Source: Heteroscillospira sp050943935
GTDB lineage: Bacteria; Bacillota; Clostridia; Oscillospirales; Oscillospiraceae
Reading direction: 5' to 3'
Length of the DNA: 64,000 nt
Assembly (NCBI GenBank): GCA_050943935.1
Contig: JBMNQC010000001.1
Coordinates: 186,001 to 250,000 of the forward strand
Shown: piece by piece, positions 7,693 through 15,505 of the stretch
Layout: every line of letters begins with the position of its first letter
How positions within the stretch are numbered: the stretch's first letter is position 1
Notes under the pieces: generated by a model
Seen by the model: the letters and a program-made list of their open reading frames with translations, nothing else
Databases searched by the model: none
What the model was told of the DNA's origin: nothing
Position numbers and translations under genes: made by a program

Positions 7693-9414
7693 TTATTCGG
7701 CAAATGTCACGCTGGCGGCAATGATGTCTTTCTGTTCTGCGGTCACTTTTCCGCTGTCCAGCTCAAAGGCCGCGTATACCGCCCGGGACTCGTCCCAGGC
7801 AAGTATCCCGTAGTTTATCGTATCCGTGTCTGATCCGGGTTCCAGCACATGGGAGCGGTACACCTCAGCCTCGGCTATGTGTACTGTGCCGCTGTCCAGC
7901 AGGGGCTTATAGGTATTGCGGACATCGAAGCAGTAGTCGTTTCCCAGGGCTATTTGATGATATACTGACATGAGCTCTTTCGGCACGGCGCCGGCGTCGC
8001 TGATATTGTAGCCCACGGCACCCACGGGGGAGCCGTTTTCATCGAAGATACCCACTCGCGACCAGAGGCCGCTGTGCAGGTACCGGACACCCATGGTATC
8101 ACAGGCGCCGAGGCTCCAGCCCTCCGGGAGGATAAAGTCTACCGTGAATGGCTCTATATTGAATACGGCCTCATTGTGCTCCGTCTTTTCCGCAAGGCTG
8201 GCGGGGAAGGTTACGCGCTGGACGATAGTGTCGTATGTCACTTGAAACACCAGGTAATATCCGCCGTAGTCCTTCAGATATACGGTGGGTGGTTCGCCGG
8301 GGAGCTGGTATATGGGACAGCCTGCGTATTTTTCGTCCAGGTTCGTGCCGCTGAGGTTTTCCGCAGGCGGCTGCTTCGTATTGTGGGTGATGCTTTTCAG
8401 AGCGCCAAGCTCGGCGCTGCCCTCCGGGAGAGCCTCCGCCTTCTGTCCGGAGTACTCGTACATTACGCCGTTCACCAATATCTGCGGCTCATGGGCCGGG
8501 TCGGTGAGGAGGCACAGAGCGGCTGTGAGGCAGACCAGCACCGCGGCGGCCACCATATACGCAGCGGGCTTTTTGTAGCCCAGTACATTTTTCACCCTCT
8601 GCTTAACGCCCGTCTCCCCAAAGGCCAGAGGGCAGGGGGCCACGCGTCGGCGGGGCGCGCTGCAGCTCAGGAGAGCCTGGGAATAATCCGCACGGCGCTG
8701 GGCGTCCATGTTCTTTACTACACTCTCATCGCAGGCCAGCTCTATATCCCGGCAGAACAGGGCGTAGGCCAGCCATAGGATGGGGTTAAACCAGTACACG
8801 GTAAGCAGCAGAAAGCCAAAGGGCTTTGCTATATGGTCGCCCCGGCGCAGGTGTGCCTGCTCGTGGGCGATGACATGGGCCATATCCTTTTCCGGCATAT
8901 CAAAGGGCAGGTATATGCGCGGGCGCGCAAGTCCCAGCACGAAGGGCGAGGCGGCATTTTCGCTCTGCCAGATATTGTCCCGCAGCCGCACGGCGGTACT
9001 CAGCCTTCGGCGCAGGCGAAGCAGGCTTGCGAAAGCATACAGCAGCATGGCGGCCATGCCCAGCATCCAGACAAGGCACATGGCCTGGGCCACCGTTATG
9101 GATGTGCTCACAGGGACGTTCAGGCCCAGGGAATCGCTCATCCTGTTGTCTGACCCGTCGCCCGAAGTCTCTAGCTCCACATCCGGCAGGAATGAGCTAA
9201 CGCTGTTTTGGCTTATAGGCGCGCTTTCGGGCATGAGACTGAATTGGCTCTCGATGGAAAAGGGGCAGACAAGCCGCATGGCAACCATGGCCCAGAGCAG
9301 GCAGTTTATCCACTTGGGCGCTTTTCTCAGCAGCAGGCGCAGGATAAGGATGGCCAGGACCAGCCAGGAGGCGGTAAGGCTCATTTCCGCCAGCTTCAGA
9401 AGCAGCTCAGTCAT
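7693..9414 (-). CDS. BlaR1/MecR1-type M56 family membrane metallopeptidase
   Basis: A 573-residue protein with the M56 layout: N-terminal membrane helices (about 5-30 and 38-55), another near 110-130, the zinc protease motif HEQAH (184-188) with the downstream ELACDE segment, a helix around 200-220, and a last helix near 280-300 before a large outer C-terminal domain (about 300-573). In BlaR1 such proteins sense a signal outside and cause cleavage or release of the BlaI repressor. Here the outer domain does not show the penicillin-binding SxxK pattern that I can find, so the signal is probably not a beta-lactam. The gene overlaps blaI by 8 bases. Confidence 0.88.
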   Translation of the reverse strand: MTELLLKLAEMSLTASWLVLAILILRLLLRKAPKWINCLLWAMVAMRLVCPFSIESQFSLMPESAPISQNSVSSFLPDVELETSGDGSDNRMSDSLGLNVPVSTSITVAQAMCLVWMLGMAAMLLYAFASLLRLRRRLSTAVRLRDNIWQSENAASPFVLGLARPRIYLPFDMPEKDMAHVIAHEQAHLRRGDHIAKPFGFLLLTVYWFNPILWLAYALFCRDIELACDESVVKNMDAQRRADYSQALLSCSAPRRRVAPCPLAFGETGVKQRVKNVLGYKKPAAYMVAAAVLVCLTAALCLLTDPAHEPQILVNGVMYEYSGQKAEALPEGSAELGALKSITHNTKQPPAENLSGTNLDEKYAGCPIYQLPGEPPTVYLKDYGGYYLVFQVTYDTIVQRVTFPASLAEKTEHNEAVFNIEPFTVDFILPEGWSLGACDTMGVRYLHSGLWSRVGIFDENGSPVGAVGYNISDAGAVPKELMSVYHQIALGNDYCFDVRNTYKPLLDSGTVHIAEAEVYRSHVLEPGSDTDTINYGILAWDESRAVYAAFELDSGKVTAEQKDIIAASVTFAE

Positions 9415-9781
9415 TGCGCGCCTCCCTCCTGAAGCGGTCTATCATCCTCTGCACCTCGTCCAGCTCTGCGTCGGATATACTGCGGCTGCGGGCAAAGGCG
9501 GCTATAAAGGCCGGGAGGGAGCCGGAAAACTTCTTTTCCACCAGCTCGTCTATCTCGGCGCTCTGGGCCTCGTCCCGGGATATGAGGGATGTGACCACGG
9601 AGTTTTCGTTTTTCAGCACGCCCCGCTGGGACAGGCGCTTTATCACCGTGTAGGTGGTGGAGCTTTTCCAGCCCAGTTCCCGGGCGCACAGGCGCACCAG
9701 CTCGCCGCTGGCCACAGGCTCATGCTCCCATAGTATCAGGCAGAAGCGGTATTCGCTCTCGAATATTTTTGGTGTCTCCAT
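9407..9781 (-). CDS. BlaI/MecI family transcriptional repressor
   Basis: A 124-residue winged-helix repressor of normal BlaI length. The N-terminus (FESEYRFCLILWEHEPVASGELV), the recognition region (LGWKSSTTYTVIKRLSQRGVL) and the C-terminal dimerisation helices match the family. It is first in the operon, before the M56 sensor, the usual arrangement for autoregulated BlaI/BlaR1 pairs. Two palindromic operators overlap its promoter. It most likely represses its own operon and perhaps distant genes carrying the same site. Confidence 0.93.
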   Translation of the reverse strand: METPKIFESEYRFCLILWEHEPVASGELVRLCARELGWKSSTTYTVIKRLSQRGVLKNENSVVTSLISRDEAQSAEIDELVEKKFSGSLPAFIAAFARSRSISDAELDEVQRMIDRFRREARND

Positions 9782-9796
9782 ATAGTTCGCCTCCTT

Positions 9797-9849
9797 GTCT
9801 AATCCGTTAGACCTATGTTTAATCTAACACATTAGACTAAACTTGTCAA
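9797..9849 (-). promoter_or_regulatory. blaI promoter with two BlaI-type operators
   Basis: On the minus strand TTGACA (9844-9849), a 17-base spacer and TAGATT (9821-9826). Two dyads share the core TCTAA-N4-TTAGA: GTCTAA-TCCG-TTAGAC at 9797-9812 and TCTAA-CACA-TTAGA at 9823-9836. Their centres are 25 bases apart. The second covers the -10 element and the first the transcription start, as expected for repression by paired dimers. Confidence 0.85.
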
Positions 9850-9850
9850 G

Positions 9851-9875
9851 AAAAATCCGCCTGTGCAAAACAGGC
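9851..9875. repeat. 25-bp direct repeat, copy 1
   Basis: Identical over 25 bases to 10076-10100 (core CCGCCTGTGCAAAACAGGC). Each copy contains the CCTGT/ACAGG hairpin half of a terminator. The copies are exactly 225 bp apart, start to start, and flank a hairpin-rich segment. Confidence 0.9.
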
Positions 9876-9879
9876 AGAG

Positions 9880-9972
9880 CAAAAAAAGTCTCACAGAGTT
9901 TCGCCGCCGGAGCGGCGAAAAAAATCAAATCCGTTTTCTGACGCGGCGTGTACGTGGCAGAAAACACTTATC
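9880..9972. repeat. Two-hairpin intergenic repeat, family B copy 1
   Basis: Two hairpins in order: TTCGCCGC-CGGA-GCGGCGAA (about 9900-9919), a linker of about 15 bases, then TTTTCTG...CAGAAAA enclosing GGCGTGTACGT (9934-9965). The same order and most bases occur inverted at 21465-21553. Confidence 0.8.
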
Positions 9973-10038
9973 GCGGAGCGAGCGTCGAATCGTTCGCCTG
10001 CGGCGAACAAGCGAGGCGCAGAGCGAAGTGCAGCCTTT

Positions 10039-10070
10039 TGTCGAAAAAGCCCGTCTGGGCTTTTTCGACA
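10039..10070. repeat. 14-bp perfect inverted repeat
   Basis: TGTCGAAAAAGCCC (10039-10052), loop GTCT, and the exact complement GGGCTTTTTCGACA (10057-10070). It sits between the family B repeat and the terminator of the following minus-strand gene and has no T tail. Confidence 0.8.
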
Positions 10071-10075
10071 GAATC

Positions 10076-10107
10076 AAAAATCCGCCTGTGCAAAACAGGC
10101 GGATTTG
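10076..10107 (-). terminator. Rho-independent terminator of the 427-aa URO-D-like gene; direct repeat copy 2
   Basis: Stem AATCCGCCTGT / ACAGGCGGATT (10079-10089 and 10095-10105) with a 5-base loop, followed on the minus strand by a T run. It lies just after the stop at 10115. The first 25 bases are the second copy of the direct repeat at 9851-9875. Confidence 0.85.
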
Positions 10108-10114
10108 AGTTTGT

Positions 10115-11398
10115 TTACCAGCACTCCTTCATGACCTTCGCGGCCATGTCGCACCACCACCAGAGGCGCTGGGGCTCTCCGTTGAGGGTGATAATGCTCT
10201 TCATATTGATGACCAGGTTGTTGTCGTACTTTTTGCAAAGGCTCAGGACGTTTTTCAGCTCGTCGGTGAGGAGCTGCTTGGCCTCCTCCCAGTTCTCGCC
10301 CACGATGAACATATTGTTGGGCTTGAAGCAGCAGGTGTAGCGGTTGCCAAGCTGCTCCAGCATGGGCTCCACCTTGCTGAATGGGGAGCAGGACACCTTG
10401 CGCAGGTTGGTAAAGGTGGAGGTGAAGTTCTTCACCTTGTGGTCCAGACGCTCACAGCAGCCAAGGCCGTAGAGGCCGAACAGCTCGGAATAGGCCTTCT
10501 CATAGTCGTAGGCAAACTCCTGAGTCATCTCGGGAGAGATGGAAGTGAGAATCTGGTCGGTGCTCGCGCCCCAGATATCCTTCAGCCTGCAGCCTATGCC
10601 CTCCTCGGGAGGCTCAGGGAGCTGGGTGGTGTAGCCGGGGTCGTTGTTCAGGATATTGTCGTAGTTGTTGTTGGAGGACACAAGGCCCATGGCCTCGTAC
10701 TTTTTGGCCCAGGCGATGCAGCAGTCTATGTAGCGCTTGGCGATGGCGTGCATAAACTCAGGCTCGGTATAGAAGCTCATGAAGAAGTCGTCCAGACCAA
10801 CCCAGGTGAGTATATCGTCCCAGGGGGCCACGCGGAAGTAGCTTTTGCCGAACTTGCGGACCCTGAGAATGTCCCCGAAAATCTCCTGCATGAGGGTATA
10901 TCTGGCCTCAGTCTCGGCCTCGTCGTGCTCAACGGTGGGGACCTGGATCTTCTCTATCTCGTCCTCATCATTTATGAGGCGCTTGGTAAACTCCTTGGCC
11001 TCATAGTCCTTTCCTTCTTTCCAGCCGCCTGCGGGAATGGCCTTGTATGCGGAGAGCTCCTCACCCCAGCCGCTGTCGTATATGGCGCACTGGCACTTTA
11101 TTTCAGGCTCAATCACGCGGTCGCAGCGCAGGTGCTTCCACTCATAGATGCGCATGAGCATATCCTGCTCCAGAGAGCGCAGGAAAGGGTCCTCAATGGT
11201 GGCCACCAGCTCATCGCCGTGGTGCATGATGTGCAGGGGGTAGTCGCGGGTGAACAGCACGGGGCGCTCCATATGCAGATCGTTGACGCTCTGCCACAGG
11301 CGCTTGTTCTCCTGCTGCACGGGCAGCTCGGCTATCTCCTTGATCTGGCGGGCAAGAGCGCGCAGGCGCTCGACATCCTGAGGTTTGCAGTTTATCAT
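10115..11398 (-). CDS. URO-D superfamily protein (methyltransferase-like), large type
   Basis: A 427-residue soluble protein that resembles the uroporphyrinogen decarboxylase/MtaA-MtbA superfamily seen in many gut Clostridia. Recognition rests on the overall pattern (YDSGWGEELSAYKAIP, VAPWDDILTWVGLDDFF, DPGYTTQLPEPP, and the C-terminal EPQRLWWWCDMAAKVMKE) rather than on a proven motif. True HemE has conserved arginine and aspartate signatures near the N-terminus that I do not see, so haem synthesis is unlikely. Members of this branch often act on corrinoid-bound or small methylated substrates. A second URO-D-like gene lies at 15506-16594. It has its own promoter and terminator. Confidence 0.7.
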   Translation of the reverse strand: MINCKPQDVERLRALARQIKEIAELPVQQENKRLWQSVNDLHMERPVLFTRDYPLHIMHHGDELVATIEDPFLRSLEQDMLMRIYEWKHLRCDRVIEPEIKCQCAIYDSGWGEELSAYKAIPAGGWKEGKDYEAKEFTKRLINDEDEIEKIQVPTVEHDEAETEARYTLMQEIFGDILRVRKFGKSYFRVAPWDDILTWVGLDDFFMSFYTEPEFMHAIAKRYIDCCIAWAKKYEAMGLVSSNNNYDNILNNDPGYTTQLPEPPEEGIGCRLKDIWGASTDQILTSISPEMTQEFAYDYEKAYSELFGLYGLGCCERLDHKVKNFTSTFTNLRKVSCSPFSKVEPMLEQLGNRYTCCFKPNNMFIVGENWEEAKQLLTDELKNVLSLCKKYDNNLVINMKSIITLNGEPQRLWWWCDMAAKVMKECW

Positions 11399-11442
11399 GG
11401 GTGACGTCCTCCTTGACAGTCATTGTGTTTTTGATTGGCCTC

Positions 11443-11471
11443 ATTATAGCAACTATCTATTTCGACGTCAA
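11443..11471 (-). promoter_or_regulatory. Promoter of the 427-aa URO-D-like gene
   Basis: On the minus strand TTGACG (11466-11471), 17 bases, TATAAT (11443-11448), about 45 bases before the start codon, with AAGGAGG ahead of the ATG. Confidence 0.75.
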
Positions 11472-11611
11472 CTCCGGAGCGTTTTGGTAATTTTCACCCT
11501 GATTTTGTTTCAAAACGTTTTATTTATACCGTTTTTAATGAATTAAAACAGCTTATTACATCTGTCAAATGACATTTTACCGTTGTTTTGCATATTTAGC
11601 GTCTTTTGATT

Positions 11612-11637
11612 CAATAAAAAAGCCGCCTTCAGGCGGC
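11612..11637 (-). terminator. Terminator, minus strand
   Basis: GCCGCCT/AGGCGGC stem (11622-11637) followed on the minus strand by TTTTTTATT. It is about 190 bases downstream of the GNAT gene stop, the only minus gene it can serve. Confidence 0.65.
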
Positions 11638-11828
11638 CGTGCCGCAGCCTGAATCCTGCGGCGGGATTTTTTAAGGTATTTATATCTTTTTTCTCAAAGG
11701 CGCCCTTCAACTTACACAAAATCGCATTCTTACGCTTTACCCTGTATAAGCATCGTCTACTGTATTGCGTCAAAAGTCATTGTTGTTTTGAGTGTCCTGG
11801 CAAATGAAAACTGTTGGACAGCACAAAC

Positions 11829-12287
11829 TCAAGTACTATTTTTATTGTTTTTCTCCATAATAAAATTGGTTAGGTACACGCCCCGGCGCAGCACCTGCTG
11901 CTCTTTTACAACCGCATAGCCTCTTTTTTCAAAAAAGCGCCGGGCCGTTAAGGAAGCGTGTGTGGTGATTTTGTCCGCCGTCTGTTCCAGCCTGTCGCAG
12001 AGGGCGGAGGCCACACCCCTGCGCTGAAAATCTTTATGGACGTACAGGCGGTCGAGATATCCGGTTTCATCAATGTCGCCGAAGCCCGCGATGGTATCGT
12101 CAATGAGCGCCACAAGGCTGTAATGCCCGCCCAGGGATGCGTCCCATTGGGCCAGCTCAACTTCTCCGGGAGCCCAGGCATTGAGCTGCTGCTCCGTGTA
12201 GTCTGCGGCGTTTACGGTGTGGACGGTGTTGAAAAACAGTTCCACCAGCTCCGCGCAGTCGGCGGAACGGTAGCTGCGTATGGTCAT
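11829..12287 (-). CDS. GNAT family N-acetyltransferase
   Basis: A 152-residue GNAT protein. The acetyl-CoA loop is seen in the segment LDRLYVHKDFQRRGVASALCDRLE (the RRGVAS part is the R/Q-x-x-G-x-A/G motif), with the usual beta-strand before it (GFGDIDETGYLDRLYV) and the C-terminal ARRFFEKRGYAVVKEQ strand-helix. The pattern is closest to YafP-type acetyltransferases. The substrate is unknown. AGGAG lies 7 bases before the ATG. It is divergent from the asparaginase gene. Confidence 0.9.
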   Translation of the reverse strand: MTIRSYRSADCAELVELFFNTVHTVNAADYTEQQLNAWAPGEVELAQWDASLGGHYSLVALIDDTIAGFGDIDETGYLDRLYVHKDFQRRGVASALCDRLEQTADKITTHASLTARRFFEKRGYAVVKEQQVLRRGVYLTNFIMEKNNKNST

Positions 12288-12450
12288 GGTTTGTCTCCTG
12301 TCGTGTTTTTCGTTATTAAAGCTGCCAATATGCTCCGCACCTAACTTTTCCTCTCCCCTAACAGGGGAGCAGCTTCTCTTAGTCGTGCGCAGTTCATCGC
12401 AGATAATTATACATCACCGCCCTTTAAAAATCCAGATACGATTTGTCCGC

Positions 12451-12479
12451 TTTACAATACCCTATACAGGTGATACAAT
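12451..12479 (+). promoter_or_regulatory. Promoter of the asparaginase-deoD unit
   Basis: TTTACA (12451-12456), 17 bases, TACAAT (12474-12479), 33 bases ahead of the asparaginase ATG; AAGGAG precedes the start codon. Confidence 0.7.
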
Positions 12480-12512
12480 CATTCTGTACCATAATATCAA
12501 GGAGAACAGCAT

Positions 12513-13505
12513 ATGAAAAGCATCCTGCTGATAGCCACCGGCGGCACCATTGCCTCCAAGCCCACAGACGCGGGGCTCACCCCCCGTATCACCTCCGAGG
12601 AGATCCTGAGCTATGTGCCCGAGGTGAAAAAAATATGCCGCGTCACCGCTATACAGCTTTATAATCTGGACAGCACCAATATGGACTACCACCATTGGAC
12701 AGGCATAGCCCGGTGCATTAAAGAAAATTACGATGACTACGACGGCTTTGTGGTGACCCACGGCACGGATACCATGGCCTATACCGCCGCGGCCCTGTCA
12801 TACATGGTGCAGAACAGCCGCAAGCCCATAGTCCTGACCGGCTCGCAGAAATCCATATATTTCCGTGATACCGACGCCAGGGGCAATCTTAAAAACGCCT
12901 TTCTTTACGCAGCCAGCGAAGGCGCCTGCGGCGTACATCTGGTGTTCGACAACAAGGTTATCCTCGGCACCCGCGCCCGCAAGACCTGCACCAAAAGCTA
13001 CAACGCCTTCTCCAGCATAGACCACCCCAATGTGGCGGAGATACGGGACGGCCGCCTAATCTCCTTTGTGGAGGAGCACATCACCGCCCCGCGGCCGGAC
13101 TTTTATCTGAATCTGAACCCAAGCATTTTTGTGTACCGCCTTATCCCCGGCGCGGACACTCAGATTTTCTCCTTCCTTAAGGAGCACTACGATGCTCTGG
13201 TGATTGCCTCCTTCGGCGTAGGCGGTGTGCCCTGCTATGAAAACGAGCGCTTTATTGACGCCATACAGGGCTGGCTCGCCTCCGGCAAAACTCTTGTCAT
13301 GTCCACTCAGGTGCCCCACGAGGGCAGCGACATGGCCGTGTACGAGGTGGGCTATGCAATAAAAAAGCGCTTTGAGCTTATTGAGGCCTACAATATGACT
13401 CAGGAAGCCATAGTCACCAAGCTCATGTGGGTGCTTGGTCAGACACGCGACAAGGACGAGATACGCCGTCTGTTTTATAAGCCCGTAGCCCGGGACATTC
13501 TTTAA
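12513..13505 (+). CDS. L-asparaginase, cytoplasmic type I-like
   Basis: Hydrolyses L-asparagine to aspartate and ammonia. The 330-residue protein carries both asparaginase signatures: TGGTIAS at residues 9-15 with nucleophile T12, and THGTDTM at 82-88 with T85 and D86. LTGSQKS (108-114) and NKVILGTRARK also fit. There is no signal peptide, so it is the cytoplasmic form. The purine nucleoside phosphorylase gene follows after 18 bases, so the two are probably cotranscribed; they share no pathway, but both release usable nitrogen or carbon from small nutrients. Confidence 0.94.
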   Translation: MKSILLIATGGTIASKPTDAGLTPRITSEEILSYVPEVKKICRVTAIQLYNLDSTNMDYHHWTGIARCIKENYDDYDGFVVTHGTDTMAYTAAALSYMVQNSRKPIVLTGSQKSIYFRDTDARGNLKNAFLYAASEGACGVHLVFDNKVILGTRARKTCTKSYNAFSSIDHPNVAEIRDGRLISFVEEHITAPRPDFYLNLNPSIFVYRLIPGADTQIFSFLKEHYDALVIASFGVGGVPCYENERFIDAIQGWLASGKTLVMSTQVPHEGSDMAVYEVGYAIKKRFELIEAYNMTQEAIVTKLMWVLGQTRDKDEIRRLFYKPVARDIL

Positions 13506-13523
13506 ATACGAAAGGAGCACAAC

Positions 13524-14252
13524 ATGGCTAACTATCCTACCCCCCATATCAACTGCACTCCCGATGATTTCGGCAAGACCGTACTGATGCCCGGAGACCC
13601 CCTCCGCGCGAAATTCATCGCAGAGAACTATCTGGAAAACGCTGTTCTGGTGAACAACGTCCGCGGCATACAGGGCTACACCGGCACCTATAAGGGCGTC
13701 CGTGTGTCCGTAATGGCTTCCGGCATGGGCATGCCCTCCATAGGCATTTACAGCTACGAGCTTTTTAATTTCTTCGGCGTTGAGAACATCATGCGCATAG
13801 GCTCTACTGGCTCCATGAGCGAAAAGGTGCATGTGCGCGACCTGGTGATAGGCATGGGCGCCTCCACCGACTCCAATTTTGTCCATCAGTATAATCTGCC
13901 CGGCCAGTTCGCCCCCATCGCCGACTACACCATGATGAAAACCGCCATCGGCTGTGCTGAGGAGCTTGGCGCCCGCTACCACGTGGGCAATGTGCTCTCC
14001 AGCGACGTATTCTACGGCGACGACCCCACTGCCAGCGCCAGATGGCAGAAAATGGGCGTGCTGTGCGTGGAGATGGAAGCGGCCGCCCTGTATATGAACG
14101 CCGCCCGGGCCGGCAAGCGCGCCCTGGGCATATTCACCGTTTCCGACCATCTGCTCACAGGCGAGGCCACCACCGCCGAGGAGCGCCAGACCTCCTTCAC
14201 CCAGATGATGGAAGTTGCCCTGGAGACCGCCGTCCGTCTGGATACTCTGTAA
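13524..14252 (+). CDS. deoD: Purine nucleoside phosphorylase, DeoD type
   Basis: Phosphorolysis of purine (deoxy)nucleosides to base and (deoxy)ribose 1-phosphate. The 242-residue protein belongs to the hexameric DeoD group: MPGDPLRAKFIAE (22-34) for phosphate binding, SGMGMPSIGIYSYEL, the ribose-binding VEMEAAALY (182-190) and the base-binding aspartate D208 in SDHLLTGE. AAAGGAG precedes the ATG. It follows the asparaginase gene. Together with psuK-psuG at 5004-6856 it suggests an organism that feeds on nucleosides. Confidence 0.96.
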   Translation: MANYPTPHINCTPDDFGKTVLMPGDPLRAKFIAENYLENAVLVNNVRGIQGYTGTYKGVRVSVMASGMGMPSIGIYSYELFNFFGVENIMRIGSTGSMSEKVHVRDLVIGMGASTDSNFVHQYNLPGQFAPIADYTMMKTAIGCAEELGARYHVGNVLSSDVFYGDDPTASARWQKMGVLCVEMEAAALYMNAARAGKRALGIFTVSDHLLTGEATTAEERQTSFTQMMEVALETAVRLDTL

Positions 14253-14378
14253 ATATTAAAAAATTTTTCTCATTTTTCTCGAAAACCCCTTTACATCCCC
14301 GCTCATATATGATAATATTTTATCACAAGCGCGAATTCTATTTGAAAAATATAAATATTTATCAAGGAGTGCCGAACT

Positions 14379-15329
14379 ATGAAAATCGTCGTACTGGATG
14401 GATACAACAAGAACCCCGGCGACCTGAGCTGGGATCCCCTGATTGCAATGGGCGAAACCGAGATATATGATTTCACCGAGGACTGCGATGTTCTGGAGCG
14501 CATTAAAGACGCTCCCATCGTGCTCACCAATAAGGTTAAGATTACCCGGGAAATCATGGACAAGAACCCCCAGCTGAAGTACATAGGCGTGACCGCCACC
14601 GGCTACGACCCCGTTGACTGCGCCGCCGCCAAGGAGAAGGGCATAGTCGTTACCAACGTGCCCGTATACGGCACCGATTCCGTGGGTCAGCACGCCATCT
14701 CCATGCTGCTGGAAATCACCAACCGCGTGGCCCTGCACAATGAGTCCGTGCACGCAGGCGAGTGGATAACCAGCCGTGACTTCTGCTACTGGAAGGCCCC
14801 CCTCCACGAGCTGACCGACAAGACCATGGTAGTCATCGGCTACGGTCGCATTGGTCAGACCACCGGCCGCATTGCCAAGGCTCTGGGCATGAACGTCATC
14901 GCTGTGGACCAGTTCCACAACCCCAACGTCACCGACCCCTATATGGAGCTTGAAGAGGCTCTGCCCCTGGCCGACGTCATCTCCATGCACTGCGTTCTCA
15001 ATGCCGAGAACCGCGGCATGATCAACAAGGACACCATCGCTCTCATGAAGCCCGGCGTTATCTTTATAAACTGCGCCCGCGGTCCCCTGGTCAACGAGCC
15101 CGACCTGGTGGAGGGCCTGAAGAGCGGCAAGGTGGGCTACGCCTGTCTGGACGTTATCTCCAAGGAGCCCATGGTCGAGGGCAGCGTGCTGCTGGACGCT
15201 CCCAACTGCATCATCACCCCCCACATCGCCGGATGCAGCGTGGAGGGCCGCGAGAGACTGCTGAACGTGGCTATGAACAACGTCAAGGCTTTCCTGGACG
15301 GCAAGCCCGAGAACGTCGTCAACGCCTAA
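14379..15329 (+). CDS. D-2-hydroxyacid dehydrogenase, glycerate dehydrogenase-like
   Basis: NAD-dependent reduction of a 2-keto acid (hydroxypyruvate or glyoxylate likely). The 316-residue protein has the Rossmann motif GYGRIG (154-159), D177 after the second strand favouring NAD(H), and the catalytic triad R234 (NCARGPLVNE), E263 (ISKEPM) and H282 (TPHIAG). The N-terminal segment VTATGYDPVDCAAAKEKG and VPVYGTDSVGQHA are typical of glycerate dehydrogenases. It has an AAGGAG site and its own possible promoter in the 126-base gap after deoD. It is followed by a terminator. Confidence 0.92.
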   Translation: MKIVVLDGYNKNPGDLSWDPLIAMGETEIYDFTEDCDVLERIKDAPIVLTNKVKITREIMDKNPQLKYIGVTATGYDPVDCAAAKEKGIVVTNVPVYGTDSVGQHAISMLLEITNRVALHNESVHAGEWITSRDFCYWKAPLHELTDKTMVVIGYGRIGQTTGRIAKALGMNVIAVDQFHNPNVTDPYMELEEALPLADVISMHCVLNAENRGMINKDTIALMKPGVIFINCARGPLVNEPDLVEGLKSGKVGYACLDVISKEPMVEGSVLLDAPNCIITPHIAGCSVEGRERLLNVAMNNVKAFLDGKPENVVNA

Positions 15330-15349
15330 ATTTCACAGCAAATATTTCA

Positions 15350-15382
15350 AAACTCCCGCCTTTTGAAAGGCGGGAGTTTTTT
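15350..15382 (+). terminator. Terminator after the D-2-hydroxyacid dehydrogenase
   Basis: 14-bp perfect stem AAACTCCCGCCTTT / AAAGGCGGGAGTTT with a T run. Confidence 0.92.
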
Positions 15383-15505
15383 CGTCTGCCTGTGTAGCAA
15401 AATTTAGACATCACCTTAGCGCCCTGATGATTGCATGAGGACTTTTACTGTGGTAACATGAATATATAGCACAATTTCGGCTTAAATTATTTCAGGAGGT
15501 TCGGC

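Larger units (their letters stand above)
11399..11828. other. Intergenic stretch of about 430 bp
   Basis: It contains the promoter of the preceding minus-strand gene, then AT-rich DNA with no convincing gene, and a hairpin terminator at 11612-11637. A second hairpin (GCCGCAG/CTGCGGC at 11641-11662) lies beside it. Nothing else was recognised. Confidence 0.6.

Noticed and set aside
11543..11773. Possible 76-residue minus-strand gene upstream of the GNAT gene
   Set aside because: It runs through a terminator hairpin (11612-11637), has no ribosome-binding site and no recognisable pattern.
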